From positions 1 through 64,000 of the forward strand of contig CACJIB010000001.1 in assembly GCA_902593405.1 (NCBI GenBank): DNA of 64,000 nt, given 5' to 3'. Within the stretch, counting starts at the first letter, position 1, and the number at the start of each line of letters is the position of its first letter. This DNA is from an uncultured Pelagibacteraceae bacterium. GTDB taxonomy: Bacteria; Pseudomonadota; Alphaproteobacteria; Pelagibacterales; Pelagibacteraceae. Of the stretch, positions 49,410 through 60,371 are shown one piece after another. The notes beneath the pieces were generated by a model, which was not told the origin of the DNA, searched no databases, and saw only the letters and a program-made list of their open reading frames with translations. The translations under genes were made by a program, and so were the position numbers.

Positions 49410-50448
49410 AACAAATAATTTACCATTAGATCAATTTATAAATTTTGCTCTTTACGATAAGGATAAAGGTTTTTATATGAAAAAGAATCCTTTTGGTGAA
49501 GATGGAGATTTTATTACTGCTCCCAATATCACAAGATTATTTTCAGAGATTATTGCAATTTGGACAATTACTTTTTGGAAAAGTTTAGGCTCTCCAAAAA
49601 AATTTAATTTGCTAGAACTGGGAGCTGGAAATGGCGAAATGATGAAAGTCATTGATGAGACACTTATTAATTTTCCCGAATGTTACAATGCCTGCAGTTT
49701 TATAATTCATGAAAAAAGTGATTTTTTAATAAATGAACAAAAAAAAAATTTAAATTCTAAAAAATTTTCATGGTTAAAAGATATTGAAAAAATAAAATCT
49801 AACCCAACAATTTTTTTAGCTAATGAATTCTTTGATGCCGTACCAATCAAACAATTTTTTAAAAAAAAAGATGGTTGGTTTGAAAGATACGTGTCTATGA
49901 ATGATGCAAAAAAAGCTGAATTTAACGAAGAAAAAATAGATATAGAAAAAATCGAAAAATATCTAAATTTTGAAATATCAAAAAATCAGGACATAATAGA
50001 ATATTCACCAGACACTTTTAAATATTTAAGAACAATTTGCGACCTAGTGCAAAAAAATGATGGAGGAATGTTAATAATTGATTATGGTTATGCAGACAGC
50101 AAAATGCATGAAACCCTTCAGGCGGTAAATAACCATAAATATTCTAACATTTTAGAAAATATTGGAGACTCTGATATTACTTACAATATAAACTTTCATT
50201 CTTTTGAGAAATTTATAAGTCAGTTTAAAGAAATTAATTCAATTTTTACAAATCAAAAAAAATTTTTAACAAGTATGGGTATTCTTCAAAGAGCAGAAAT
50301 AATCAGCAAAAATATAGCATTTTCTAAAAAAGCAGATTTATTTTATAGGGTAAGACGTTTGATAGATGACAAGCAGATGGGTGAATTATTCAAAGTCATG
50401 CTTATAAAAAATAAGAAAAATAATTTTAGAACAGGTTTTCAAAATTGA
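49396..50448 (+). CDS. MidA/NDUFAF7-family SAM-dependent methyltransferase
   Basis: GFYMKKNPFGEDGDFITAPNITRLFSEIIAIW, LLELGAGNGEMM, FLANEFFDAVPIKQF, IIDYGY. Confidence 0.9.
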   Translation: MKLAKTNNLPLDQFINFALYDKDKGFYMKKNPFGEDGDFITAPNITRLFSEIIAIWTITFWKSLGSPKKFNLLELGAGNGEMMKVIDETLINFPECYNACSFIIHEKSDFLINEQKKNLNSKKFSWLKDIEKIKSNPTIFLANEFFDAVPIKQFFKKKDGWFERYVSMNDAKKAEFNEEKIDIEKIEKYLNFEISKNQDIIEYSPDTFKYLRTICDLVQKNDGGMLIIDYGYADSKMHETLQAVNNHKYSNILENIGDSDITYNINFHSFEKFISQFKEINSIFTNQKKFLTSMGILQRAEIISKNIAFSKKADLFYRVRRLIDDKQMGELFKVMLIKNKKNNFRTGFQN

Positions 50449-51203
50449 TAAAATCAAAAAAACTCTCAAAAATTAAAAATATTAAACATGGTTTTTTTAA
50501 TAAAACTGGCGGTAAATCAAAAAGAATTTATAAAAGTTTAAACTGTGGTCCTGGTTCTAAAGACAATCCGTCAGATGTTAAAAAAAATTTAAAAATAGTT
50601 ATAAAAAAAATAAAAAGCACCGCTAAAAGTATTTTTTTACTTCATCAAATACATAGTGATAAATTTGTTTATATTGATGAAAAAAACACATTTAAATCAA
50701 AACCAAAAGCAGACGCAGTAATTACAAATCAAAAAAACATGCCAATTGGCGTTTTAACTGCTGATTGTGTGCCAATTTTAATCTGTGATGAAAGAACAAA
50801 ATTAGTTGCAGCAATTCATGCGGGGTGGAAAGGTGCATACAAAGATATAATTAGCAAAGTAATCCAATTTATGATCAAAAAAGGATCTAATCCTAAAAAT
50901 ATTACTGCAGCTATCGGACCTGCTATCTCAGCTAAAAATTATGAAGTAAAAGCAGATTTTAAAAGAAAATTTATAAAAAAGGATAAAAAAAATAATAAAT
51001 TTTTTAAAATTAAGTACAAAAAGCTTTATTTTGATTTACCTAAATATGTGAAATCATGTCTTTTAAAGAATAAAATAAAAAATATTGAGTCTTTAAATAT
51101 TGATACATTTGATATTAATAATAATTTTTTTAGTGCAAGAAGAGCGTTAAGGCTAAATCATGATGATTATGGTAGAAATATTTCAATAATTATGCTTTAT
51201 TAG
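50445..51203 (+). CDS. pgeF: PgeF/YfiH (laccase-domain) purine nucleoside phosphorylase-like protein
   Basis: HQIHSDKF, PKADAVITNQKNMPIGVLTADCVPILICD, AIHAGWKGAYKDII. Confidence 0.93.
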   Translation: MIKSKKLSKIKNIKHGFFNKTGGKSKRIYKSLNCGPGSKDNPSDVKKNLKIVIKKIKSTAKSIFLLHQIHSDKFVYIDEKNTFKSKPKADAVITNQKNMPIGVLTADCVPILICDERTKLVAAIHAGWKGAYKDIISKVIQFMIKKGSNPKNITAAIGPAISAKNYEVKADFKRKFIKKDKKNNKFFKIKYKKLYFDLPKYVKSCLLKNKIKNIESLNIDTFDINNNFFSARRALRLNHDDYGRNISIIMLY

Positions 51204-51212
51204 GCTTTTTTA

Positions 51213-52145
51213 ATGAAATTATTATCCGGAAATAGCAACAAACCATTAAGCAAGAGTATTGCTAAATATCTAAAATCTAAATTAGTAAACTCTAGTATTA
51301 GAAATTTTTCTGATGGAGAAATCTATGTGGAAATAAATGAAAATATTAGAGGTAATAGTATTTTTTTAATTCAATCTGTTTCATCTCCTGCAAATGATAA
51401 CCTAATGGAATTACTACTATGTATTGATGCACTTAAGAGATCGTCAGCAAAAAATATTACTGCTGTTATTCCGTACTTTGGTTATGCTAGACAAGATAGA
51501 AAAGTTGCACCAAGAACCTCAATTTCAGCAAAACTTGTCTCAAATCTAATTACTAAAGCAGGAGCAGATAGAGTTGTTACTGTTGATTTGCATGCAGGAC
51601 AAATTCAAGGATTTTTTGATATTCCAGTAGATAACTTGTTCGCAACACCTATTTTTGCAAGACATGTAAAAAAAAAGATAAAAAGTAAAAATCTAATTTG
51701 TGTTGCACCAGATGTTGGTGGTACTGAGAGAGCTAGAGCACTAGGAAAGATTTTAAATGTTGGACTAGCAATTGTAGATAAAAGAAGACCAAAGCCAGGT
51801 CAATCTCAAGTAATGAATATTATTGGAGATGTTAAAGGAAAAACTTGTATTCTTGTTGACGATATAATCGATTCAGGTGGTACAATTGTAAACGCAGCAA
51901 AGGCTCTTAAAGATCGAGGTGCCAAAGAAGTTTATGTTTACATTACTCACGGTGTACTTAGTGGAGAAGCTGTAAACAAAATTAAAAAATCAGTAATTAA
52001 AAATTTAGTAATAACTGATACAATTGATAACATGAACAGAGTTAAAGGTGCTAAAAACATTGAAGTTCTGTCAATTTCAGGGCTTATGGGAGAAGCAATT
52101 AAAAGAATATCTAATTCAACCTCAGTATCAGATTTATTCAAATAA
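51213..52145 (+). CDS. prs: Ribose-phosphate pyrophosphokinase
   Basis: [63 protein letters not shown]. Confidence 0.97.
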   Translation: MKLLSGNSNKPLSKSIAKYLKSKLVNSSIRNFSDGEIYVEINENIRGNSIFLIQSVSSPANDNLMELLLCIDALKRSSAKNITAVIPYFGYARQDRKVAPRTSISAKLVSNLITKAGADRVVTVDLHAGQIQGFFDIPVDNLFATPIFARHVKKKIKSKNLICVAPDVGGTERARALGKILNVGLAIVDKRRPKPGQSQVMNIIGDVKGKTCILVDDIIDSGGTIVNAAKALKDRGAKEVYVYITHGVLSGEAVNKIKKSVIKNLVITDTIDNMNRVKGAKNIEVLSISGLMGEAIKRISNSTSVSDLFK

Positions 52146-52190
52146 ATACCTTGAGTTATTAAGTAACTTGAGCTAAAAACCCTTGTTTTT

Positions 52191-52904
52191 ATGAATTCAT
52201 TAGACGCCAACATCAGAAATACCAAAACTAAAGGTGAATTAAATTCATTAAGAGATAATGGTAATGTGCCTGCTATAATTTATGGTGGTGAGGCTCAAAA
52301 CGAGAAAATTTCAATATCTAAAAAGATACTCAAGTCACTAATTGAAAAAGAAAACTTTTTATCAAGCATCATAACTTTAAATGTTGATGGTAAACCTCAA
52401 AAAGTTCTACCAAGAGAAATAAAATATGACATTATTTCAGATGAACCAATTCATGTAGACTTTCTGAGAATAGTTTCAGGCATAAAAGTTAGAATTGAAG
52501 TTCCAGTAAAATTTTTAAATCATGAAAAATCTCCTGGTTTGAAAAGAGGTGGGGTTTTAAACATTGTAAGAAGAAAAGTTGAGCTAAAATGTCCAAGTGA
52601 AAAAATTCCTGAAAATCTTGTGATAGATCTTGATGGAGTTGATATTGGAGAGAGTTTTAAGATCTCTTCTATAAATCTTGACAGTGATGTTACTCCTACA
52701 ATTCAAGGAAGAGATTTCGTAATTGCAACACTAGCAGCTCCGACTGTTATGAAAGAACCTGAAAAACCTGCAGAAGCTGAGGCGGCTGAGGGAGAAGGTG
52801 CTGAAGGAGCAGAAGCAGCAGCAGCTGAAGGTGGAGATAAGCCAGCAGCTGAAGGTGATAAAAAAGAAGGTGAAGATAAAAAACCTGCTGAAGAAAAAAA
52901 ATAA
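52191..52904 (+). CDS. rplY: 50S ribosomal protein L25/Ctc with long acidic/Ala-Lys tail
   Basis: GNVPAIIYGGEAQNEKISI, FLRIVSGIKVRIEVPVKFLNHEKSPGLKRGGVLNIVRR; between prs and pth. Confidence 0.94.
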   Translation: MNSLDANIRNTKTKGELNSLRDNGNVPAIIYGGEAQNEKISISKKILKSLIEKENFLSSIITLNVDGKPQKVLPREIKYDIISDEPIHVDFLRIVSGIKVRIEVPVKFLNHEKSPGLKRGGVLNIVRRKVELKCPSEKIPENLVIDLDGVDIGESFKISSINLDSDVTPTIQGRDFVIATLAAPTVMKEPEKPAEAEAAEGEGAEGAEAAAAEGGDKPAAEGDKKEGEDKKPAEEKK

Positions 52905-52945
52905 GTTAATTAAAATTGAATTTTATCCTCCAATATTAATATTTT

Positions 52946-53506
52946 ATGCTTCTACTTGTAGGATTAGGCAATCCAACCCCAGACAGTGAAAACAATAGAC
53001 ATAATATTGGTTTCAAAATCATAGATGCAATAAATAAAAAATTTGGACTTTCAAAACAAAAACCAAAATTCAAAGGACTTCTTACAACTGGTAATGTTGG
53101 AGAACAAAAAGTTTATGCAATTAAACCTTTAACATTTATGAATAATTCTGGAATTTGTATTAGAGAATTAATTGAATATTTCAAAATAGATGCTGAGGAT
53201 GTTATCGTTTTTCATGACGATCTAGATGTAGAATTTGGAAAAATAAAAGTAAAATTTGGTGGCTCTGATGCAGGACATAACGGAATTGCATCAATAGATA
53301 AGTTTATTGGCAAAGATTATTCAAGAGTGCGAATAGGAATTGGTAAACCAAAAGATAAAATGGAAGTTAGTGATTTTGTTCTTCAAAATTTTGATGAAGA
53401 TGAAATGCTTGGATTGGAAAAAGTTACCAATAACATCACAGATTCTATTTCAATACTTATCGACAAAAAATTAGATTTATTCTCTAGCACTGTAAATAAT
53501 AAATAA
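52946..53506 (+). CDS. pth: Peptidyl-tRNA hydrolase
   Basis: LLLVGLGNPTPDSENNRHNIGFKIID, KPLTFMNNSG, FHDDLDVEFGKIKVKFGGSDAGHNGIASI. Confidence 0.97.
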   Translation: MLLLVGLGNPTPDSENNRHNIGFKIIDAINKKFGLSKQKPKFKGLLTTGNVGEQKVYAIKPLTFMNNSGICIRELIEYFKIDAEDVIVFHDDLDVEFGKIKVKFGGSDAGHNGIASIDKFIGKDYSRVRIGIGKPKDKMEVSDFVLQNFDEDEMLGLEKVTNNITDSISILIDKKLDLFSSTVNNK

Positions 53507-54579
53507 TGAGTTTTAAATGTGGAATTGTTGGTTTGCCTAATGTGGGTAAATCTACACTCTTCAACGCGCTTACAAACTCAAGCAAAGCACAAGCTGCAAA
53601 TTTTCCGTTTTGTACGATAGATCCCAATGTGGGAATAGTCCCAGTTCCAGACGAAAGATTGAACAAATTATCAGAAGTTTCAAAATCAAAAAAAACAATA
53701 AATACAACTATTTCATTTGTGGATATAGCTGGTCTTGTTAAAGGTGCATCTAAAGGTGAAGGATTAGGCAATAAATTTCTGTCCCACATAAGGGAAGTTG
53801 ATGCAGTTATTCATATGATTAGATGCTTTGACTCAGACGATATTCAAAATGTTAATCCTGACGTTGACCCTATAAGAGATCTTGAAATCATTGAAACTGA
53901 GATGATGCTAGCTGACCTAGAATCTATACACAAAAGACTTGAAAAAAATAATAAAAAAAATGTGGAAGAAAACCAACTTAAAATTTTAGAGATTGCATTA
54001 GACTGCATTAATAATGATAAAGATATATCAATATTAAATTCTCAATTTGATACAAAACAACTTAATCAAAGTGGTCTTTTATCAATAAAACCAAAGATCT
54101 TTGTTTGTAATGTAGATGAACAAAGTGTACAGAATGGAAATGAATATACTAAAGACTTTATCGAAAAATTTGGAAAAGATAACACTCTGATTGTTTCTGC
54201 AGACATAGAAAACCAAATAAATGAATTAGCAAAAGATGAAAAAAAAAATTATATGGATATGATTGGTTTAAAAGATACAGGTTTAAGTATGTTAATTCAA
54301 AAGGGGTATAAAATATTAGAACTTGATACATATTTTACCTCTGGACCTGAAGAAACAAGAGCGTGGACAATACAAAAAAATTGTACTGCACCTAAAGCTG
54401 CAGGAGAAATTCATACAGATTTTGAAAAAGGTTTCATTAGAGCTGAAACTATATCTTATGAGGATTTTGTAGCCAATAATGGATGGGTAAATTCTAAGGC
54501 TAATGGAAAAATGAGATTAGAGGGTAAAGACTATATTGTTAAAGATGGCGATGTATTAAACTTCAGATTCAACACGTGA
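53506..54579 (+). CDS. ychF: Ribosome-binding GTPase/ATPase YchF
   Basis: CGIVGLPNVGKSTLFNALT, NFPFCTIDPNVGIV, C-terminal TGS domain. Confidence 0.97.
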   Translation: MSFKCGIVGLPNVGKSTLFNALTNSSKAQAANFPFCTIDPNVGIVPVPDERLNKLSEVSKSKKTINTTISFVDIAGLVKGASKGEGLGNKFLSHIREVDAVIHMIRCFDSDDIQNVNPDVDPIRDLEIIETEMMLADLESIHKRLEKNNKKNVEENQLKILEIALDCINNDKDISILNSQFDTKQLNQSGLLSIKPKIFVCNVDEQSVQNGNEYTKDFIEKFGKDNTLIVSADIENQINELAKDEKKNYMDMIGLKDTGLSMLIQKGYKILELDTYFTSGPEETRAWTIQKNCTAPKAAGEIHTDFEKGFIRAETISYEDFVANNGWVNSKANGKMRLEGKDYIVKDGDVLNFRFNT

Positions 54580-55335
54580 CCAGATTCTTTTCATACTAAA
54601 ATAAACTAAAACAGTTAAAATAATTAAATAAACAATCGCTTTAAAGCCCATCTGATGTCGAGATTCTAAATGAGGTTCAGCTGACCACATTAAGAAGGTC
54701 GTTACATCTTTTGACATCTGTTCTACTGTTGCATTTGTTCCGTCACCATACTCTACTAATCCATCTGATAATGGAGCAGCCATTCTAATTTTATTACCAT
54801 ACATATATTTGTTGTAATAAACTCCGTCATCTAAAGATACGTTGCTAGGAGCTTCTTCATATCCTTGTAATAAAGAATATATGTAATCAACTCCACCACC
54901 TCGAGCTTTAACCAAAACAGACATGTCTGGAGGGTATGCACCACCATTTGCCGCTTGGGCAGCTTTTACATTGTCATATGGCATTACAAATTTATCAGAT
55001 AATTTACCTGGTCTTGTAAACATTTCACCATCTGAATTTGGACCATCAGTTACTTCAAATGAAGCTGCTATAGCTTTAGCTTGAGCTTCAGAGAATTCTG
55101 GCCCTCCTGGCTCTGCTAAATTTCTATAACTTAAATACTTCATAGAATGACATGAGGCACATACTTCAGTATAAACTTGATAACCTCTTTGAAGAGAAGC
55201 TCTATCAAATTTTCCAAATAGACCCTTAAAACTCCAGTCAGTTTTTAGATATTCTACTTTTTCAGCAGCAAAAGAATTTGAATTTGAAGTAATAATTAAG
55301 ATTATTATAGAAAATAATTTAAATAAATTTTTCAC
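54556..55335 (-). CDS. petC: Cytochrome c1 (bc1 complex)
   Basis: VCASCHSMKYLSYRNL heme motif, C-terminal TM anchor. Confidence 0.95.
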   Translation of the reverse strand: MKNLFKLFSIIILIITSNSNSFAAEKVEYLKTDWSFKGLFGKFDRASLQRGYQVYTEVCASCHSMKYLSYRNLAEPGGPEFSEAQAKAIAASFEVTDGPNSDGEMFTRPGKLSDKFVMPYDNVKAAQAANGGAYPPDMSVLVKARGGGVDYIYSLLQGYEEAPSNVSLDDGVYYNKYMYGNKIRMAAPLSDGLVEYGDGTNATVEQMSKDVTTFLMWSAEPHLESRHQMGFKAIVYLIILTVLVYFSMKRIWSRVESEV

Positions 55336-55336
55336 C

Positions 55337-56599
55337 TTATTCTATTTTACTTTCTTTATTTCTGGCGGCAGCTAGATTTGGTGAACCACCTAGAACAGGT
55401 TCGGTAATACTTAGAGGCACTGGTAAAGTTTTTTCTTTAAAGCCTAGAACAGGAAGAATAACTAAAAAATGCAAAAAGTAATAGGCTGTTGCAACTCGTG
55501 CTATCAATAAGTAAAGTCCCTCAGCTGGCATCGCACCCACATATCCAAGTATCAAAACATCAGCAACTAGTATCCAGTAAAATTGTTTATATAAAGGTCT
55601 GAATACCGCAGATCTTATTTTTGACGTATCTAACCAAGGTAAAACCGCTAAGATTAATATTGCAGATAACATAGCTACAACTCCTAGCAATTTATCAGGA
55701 ACTGATCTTAATATTGCATAAAAAGGTAAGAGATACCATTCAGGAACAATGTGTGCGGGTGTTACCATTGGGTTTGCCTCGATATAATTATCTGCGTGAC
55801 CTAAAATATTTGGTGCATAGAATACAAAGAAAGCAAACACAATCATGAACATTAATAAAGCAAAACCATCTTTAATTACTATGTAAGGATGGAAAGGTAC
55901 AGTATCTTTAGAAGGTTTTTTTATATCTATTCCAACTGGATTGTTGTTACCAGGAACATGTAAAGCCCATATATGTAAAACAACTAATCCTAAAATTAAA
56001 AATGGAATTAAATAATGCAAAGTAAAAAATCTAGTTAACGTAGGGTTGTCGACTGAATAACCTCCCCACAACCAAGTGACAATACCCTCTCCAACTAATG
56101 GAATAGCACTAAATAAATTTGTGATTACAGTTGCTCCCCAAAAGCTCATTTGTCCCCAAGGCAATACATAGCCCATAAATGCAGCCGCCATCATTAGCAA
56201 GTAAATAATTATTCCAATTATCCAAATTATTTCTCTTGGTGCTTTGTAAGAACCATAAAATAATGACCTGAAAATATGAATGTAGACTGCTAAGAAAAAC
56301 ATAGATGCACCATTTGCATGAATGTATCTAATTAACCAACCGTAATTGACATCACGCATGATGTGCTCAACACTCTCAAAAGCCATATCTGCGTGAGCAA
56401 TGTAATGCATTGCAAGAGTTAATCCGGTAACAATTTGAGTGATTAAGCAAAAAGTTAAAATTCCACCAAATGTCCACCAATAATTTAAATTTTTAGGAGT
56501 CGGATAATCTGTTAAATGATTTGCAAGAGTTAATAGTGGCAATCGATCATTAAACCATTGTCCTACCTTCGATTTTGGTCTGTAATCGTGGTCACTCAT
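55337..56599 (-). CDS. petB: Cytochrome b (bc1 complex)
   Basis: [44 protein letters not shown]. Confidence 0.97.
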   Translation of the reverse strand: MSDHDYRPKSKVGQWFNDRLPLLTLANHLTDYPTPKNLNYWWTFGGILTFCLITQIVTGLTLAMHYIAHADMAFESVEHIMRDVNYGWLIRYIHANGASMFFLAVYIHIFRSLFYGSYKAPREIIWIIGIIIYLLMMAAAFMGYVLPWGQMSFWGATVITNLFSAIPLVGEGIVTWLWGGYSVDNPTLTRFFTLHYLIPFLILGLVVLHIWALHVPGNNNPVGIDIKKPSKDTVPFHPYIVIKDGFALLMFMIVFAFFVFYAPNILGHADNYIEANPMVTPAHIVPEWYLLPFYAILRSVPDKLLGVVAMLSAILILAVLPWLDTSKIRSAVFRPLYKQFYWILVADVLILGYVGAMPAEGLYLLIARVATAYYFLHFLVILPVLGFKEKTLPVPLSITEPVLGGSPNLAAARNKESKIE

Positions 56600-56604
56600 T
56601 TTCT

Positions 56605-57114
56605 TTATCCAATTTTAATTGTGTTTGCATCAACGAATTCATATTTAGGCACTTCCATATTCCAAGGTGCTGGTCCTTTTCTAATTCTTCCAGAAGTATC
56701 ATAATGAGATCCATGACATGGACAGAACCACCCATTATAATCACCTTTATCATTTAGAGGTACACATCCAAGGTGTGTACATACACCTAACATAACAAGC
56801 CACTCGGGGTTTTTTGCTCTATCTTCATCTTTTTCTGGATGAATTAAATCCTCCATCTTTACGGCTCTTGCCTCATCAATTTCTTCTTGAGTTCTTCTTC
56901 TTATAAAGACTGGTTTACCTCTCCATAAAACAGTCAATGTATTTCCAGGTGTTAATGAACTTACATCAACCTCTGTACTAGCTAATGCTTTAACAGAAGC
57001 ATCTGGATTCATCTGATCTATCATTGGCCACACTACCGCAGCGGCACCAACAGCTCCTACAGCTGTAGTAGCTGTAAATAAAAAATCTCTTCTTTTTGTT
57101 TTTTTTTCAGACAC
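56605..57114 (-). CDS. petA: Ubiquinol-cytochrome c reductase Rieske Fe-S subunit
   Basis: CTHLGCVP and [29 protein letters not shown]-like N-terminus [10 protein letters not shown]. Confidence 0.97.
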   Translation of the reverse strand: MSEKKTKRRDFLFTATTAVGAVGAAAVVWPMIDQMNPDASVKALASTEVDVSSLTPGNTLTVLWRGKPVFIRRRTQEEIDEARAVKMEDLIHPEKDEDRAKNPEWLVMLGVCTHLGCVPLNDKGDYNGWFCPCHGSHYDTSGRIRKGPAPWNMEVPKYEFVDANTIKIG

Positions 57115-57206
57115 TTTTAGTTGCTTTTATTATTATCTCTTTTTGATTTAAAATAGTTAATATACGAATTCATATAATATAAAATAATTATTTTACTACT
57201 GAAAGA

Positions 57207-57680
57207 ATGACACAGAATTCACCAATTTTTGGACCCAAAATAGCTTTGTATGAGCCTGATATCCCTCAGAATACTGCTGCAATCATAAGAACCTGTGCTT
57301 GTCTGGGTGCTAAATTAGAAATAATTGAACCATGTGGCTTTCTATTATCAGACAAACGTTTTAAAAGAGTGGTTATGGACTATATGGACTATAGTCAAAT
57401 AGAGTTTTATCAAAGTTCGGAAAAATTTTTTGAAGCAAAGAAAAAACAGAGAATCGTATTGATGACAACTAAGGGTTCAATAAATTATACTAAATTTAAA
57501 TTTAAGCCTGATGATACTATTTTGTTTGGAAGAGAAAGTGCTGGGGTACCCGAAAAGGTTCACAAGATTATTAAAAATCGTTTAAAAATACCCATGAATA
57601 ATCAAGTAAGATCTCTTAATATTTCATCGTCTGTTGCCATTGTTTTGGCGGAAAGTTTGCGTCAAATTGAATTAATATAA
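57207..57680 (+). CDS. trmL: tRNA (cytidine(34)-2'-O)-methyltransferase TrmL (SPOUT)
   Basis: IALYEPDIPQNTAAIIRTCACLGAKLEIIEPCGF, LFGRESAGVPEKVH, RSLNISSSVAIVLAE. Confidence 0.93.
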   Translation: MTQNSPIFGPKIALYEPDIPQNTAAIIRTCACLGAKLEIIEPCGFLLSDKRFKRVVMDYMDYSQIEFYQSSEKFFEAKKKQRIVLMTTKGSINYTKFKFKPDDTILFGRESAGVPEKVHKIIKNRLKIPMNNQVRSLNISSSVAIVLAESLRQIELI

Positions 57681-57681
57681 A

Positions 57682-58509
57682 ATGGATATTTCAATTAAAA
57701 AAGACTTAGCGAGTAATTGGTTTAAGCTATTACAAAATGCAATATGTGACGACATTTTAAAAATTGAAAAAAACAAATTAAATTTTCAATCAACTTCTTG
57801 GAATAGAAGCAGTAAAAAAGATGAGGGTGGTGGTGAATATAGAATTCTTAAAAATGGAAAAATTTTTGAAAAAGTAGGAGTAAATTTTTCAAAAGTTTAT
57901 GGAAAATTTCCTAAACAATTTCAAAAGAATATACCAGGCGCAAGTAAAGATCCTAGATTTTGGGCATCAGGAATATCAATAGTTATGCACATGCAAAATC
58001 CCCATATTCCTGCAATGCATTTTAATACCAGATTTATTTGTACAACAAAGAATTGGTTTGGTGGAGGTATGGATATAACCCCAGCAATAAAAGATGAAAA
58101 AGAGAAGAAAAACTTTCATAAAATATTAAAGTCAATGTGCGATAGACATAATAAAAATTATTATAAAAAATATAAAAAGTGGTGTGATGAATATTTTTAT
58201 CTACCTCACAGAAAAGAAGCCAGAGGTATAGGTGGGATATTTTTTGACTATAAAAATGATAATTTTGAAAATGACTTTAAATTTGTCAGAGATGTTGGTG
58301 TAACATTTCAAATGCTATTTAATGAAATAATTAAAAAAAAATTAAAAAGAAAATGGACTTTAAAAGATAAAGAGTTTCAGTATATTAAAAGGGGTCGATA
58401 CGCAGAATTTAATTTGCTCTATGATAGAGGAACGAAATTTGGGCTACAAACTGGTGGTAATGTTGAAGGAATTTTGATGTCATTACCCCCGATTGCAAAA
58501 TGGAAATAA
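57682..58509 (+). CDS. hemF: Oxygen-dependent coproporphyrinogen III oxidase
   Basis: [64 protein letters not shown]. Confidence 0.96.
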   Translation: MDISIKKDLASNWFKLLQNAICDDILKIEKNKLNFQSTSWNRSSKKDEGGGEYRILKNGKIFEKVGVNFSKVYGKFPKQFQKNIPGASKDPRFWASGISIVMHMQNPHIPAMHFNTRFICTTKNWFGGGMDITPAIKDEKEKKNFHKILKSMCDRHNKNYYKKYKKWCDEYFYLPHRKEARGIGGIFFDYKNDNFENDFKFVRDVGVTFQMLFNEIIKKKLKRKWTLKDKEFQYIKRGRYAEFNLLYDRGTKFGLQTGGNVEGILMSLPPIAKWK

Positions 58510-58513
58510 GAAA

Positions 58514-58990
58514 ATGGATAAAGAGCCAATAACATTAAACGGATTAAATAAACTAAAAGAAGAATTGGTTTTTTTAAAAGAAAAAAAAAGACCTGAGATA
58601 GTAGCTGCAATTGCTGAAGCGAGATCCCATGGAGACCTTAAAGAAAATGCCGAATATCATGCAGCTAAAGAAGAACAATCTCATAACGAGGGAAGAATTA
58701 CAGAAATTAACGATATTATTGCAAGAGCAAATGTTATTGACGTTACAAAACTAAACAATGAAGGAAAAGTAATTTTTGGATCTACAGTTTATTTAGAAGA
58801 TTTAGATACTGGTGAAAAAATTAATTATAAAATTGTTGGAAGAGATGAAGCAGATTTAAAACAAAAACTAATTTTCTTTCAATCACCAATTGGCAAAGGT
58901 TTGATTGGAAAAAATAAAAGTGATTTAGTTGAAATAAATACACCCTCTGGTGTAAAAAATTTTGAAATTAAAGACGTTAAATATATTTAA
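58514..58990 (+). CDS. greA: Transcription elongation factor GreA (ORF track starts 58493)
   Basis: [45 protein letters not shown]. Confidence 0.97.
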   Translation: MDKEPITLNGLNKLKEELVFLKEKKRPEIVAAIAEARSHGDLKENAEYHAAKEEQSHNEGRITEINDIIARANVIDVTKLNNEGKVIFGSTVYLEDLDTGEKINYKIVGRDEADLKQKLIFFQSPIGKGLIGKNKSDLVEINTPSGVKNFEIKDVKYI

Positions 58991-60261
58991 CTTTTAACTA
59001 TTTGTTGAACCTGCTTATCTGAAATTTGAAATCCGTTTTGAACCCAAGTTTCTTCTATCCTTTTTAATTTATTACCTAAAGTTTTGCCCTCAGGAATTTG
59101 AAATTTAGACATTAATAGATCGGCCCCTATTGGCAAAGTTGGAATTACTTTCTCTTTATAAGTATCTAATAGTTTGATTAGTTTTTTCTCTACTTTGTTT
59201 GAGATAAATATTTTAAAATTAATTATATCCAATACAGCCTGTCGCCCATTAAAATAAAAAAATTTATTCAAGTTTTTCTCTGTAAAGTTGTTTAAAGTTA
59301 CTTTTTCTCTATAAAAAAGATCTATTAATTTTAATCTTTTCTTATCTTTGTTAGATATTTTAAATTTATAAAGAAAATAATCAGCATTATCAGTCCCATC
59401 AATCACTAAAAGCGCAATTAAAAATATAAAGTCAATTTTTAAAAAATTCTCTGCAGCATAAGAATTTTGTTTTTTAAAATTTTTAATATTCTTTAATTGA
59501 GGGAAAATTATTTCTATGAGTTCTAAACTTTCTTTATCTTTGAAAAGTTTTAAAAATCCATTTGAACTAGTTATTTTTTTTAGCTCATCGATTAACCTTT
59601 CAGATGATATATTTGAAATTCCATCAATATTTTTTTTTATATTTTTTATTATTTCTGGCTGGTGCTCATGATTTGAGTAGTTTAAATAAAATCTTAAATA
59701 CCTTAAAATACGCAAATAATCCTCTTGAATTCTTTTTTCCGCATTGCCAATAAAATTAATATAACCATCCTCCAAATCTTTTTTACCGTTAAATGGATCA
59801 AATAAATTACCATCACCATCTGCATAAATTGAATTGATAGTAAAATCCCTTCTAGAGGCATCTTCCTTCCAATCTAAAGAGAATTCTACTTCAGCATGCC
59901 TTCCATCAGTTGAGACGTCTTTCCTTAAAGAAGTAATTTCATATTTATATTCATCAATTATTGCTGTTATAGTTCCGTGTTCAATTCCTGTTTCGTAATA
60001 ACTTATTTCTTTGTTTTTAAGAGCCTCACAAACTTCCAGGGGAGTTAAATTTGTTGCTAGGTCAATATCATCAACATTTTCTTTTTTTATCACTTTTCTT
60101 ACACACCCACCCACATATCTGATTTCACTTTTCTCTGAAAAATTATTAATTGCCTCAAAAATTTTATTTGCTGGTGTTGTTAAAGTAATTTGTTTTAAAT
60201 TTTGACTGATATAATCAAGATTTTTTGATCTGGAAAAAAATTTATCTAAAAAATTTTTCAT
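58987..60261 (-). CDS. CCA tRNA nucleotidyltransferase / poly(A) polymerase family
   Basis: [52 protein letters not shown]. Confidence 0.93.
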   Translation of the reverse strand: MKNFLDKFFSRSKNLDYISQNLKQITLTTPANKIFEAINNFSEKSEIRYVGGCVRKVIKKENVDDIDLATNLTPLEVCEALKNKEISYYETGIEHGTITAIIDEYKYEITSLRKDVSTDGRHAEVEFSLDWKEDASRRDFTINSIYADGDGNLFDPFNGKKDLEDGYINFIGNAEKRIQEDYLRILRYLRFYLNYSNHEHQPEIIKNIKKNIDGISNISSERLIDELKKITSSNGFLKLFKDKESLELIEIIFPQLKNIKNFKKQNSYAAENFLKIDFIFLIALLVIDGTDNADYFLYKFKISNKDKKRLKLIDLFYREKVTLNNFTEKNLNKFFYFNGRQAVLDIINFKIFISNKVEKKLIKLLDTYKEKVIPTLPIGADLLMSKFQIPEGKTLGNKLKRIEETWVQNGFQISDKQVQQIVKS

Positions 60262-60264
60262 AAA

Positions 60265-60338
60265 TGGCTGGGGCGCTAGGATTCGAACCTAGGATGCAGG
60301 TACCAAAAACCCGTGCCTTACCGCTTGGCTACGCCCCA
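60265..60338 (-). tRNA. tRNA-Gln (anticodon TTG)
   Basis: 74 nt cloverleaf TGGGGCG.../CGCCCCA G CCA, anticodon loop TTTTGGT, canonical TTCGAAT T-loop. Confidence 0.95.
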
Positions 60339-60371
60339 ATACTAGCTTCCTATAACATAAAAATATAAAAT

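Noticed and set aside
52146-52190. Small dyad GAGTTATTAAGTAACTTGAG between prs and rplY
   Set aside because: Stem too short and AT-rich to claim as a terminator or regulatory element.
52798-52989. 63-aa ORF overlapping the rplY tail and pth start
   Set aside because: An out-of-frame reading of the repetitive L25 tail; no independent support.
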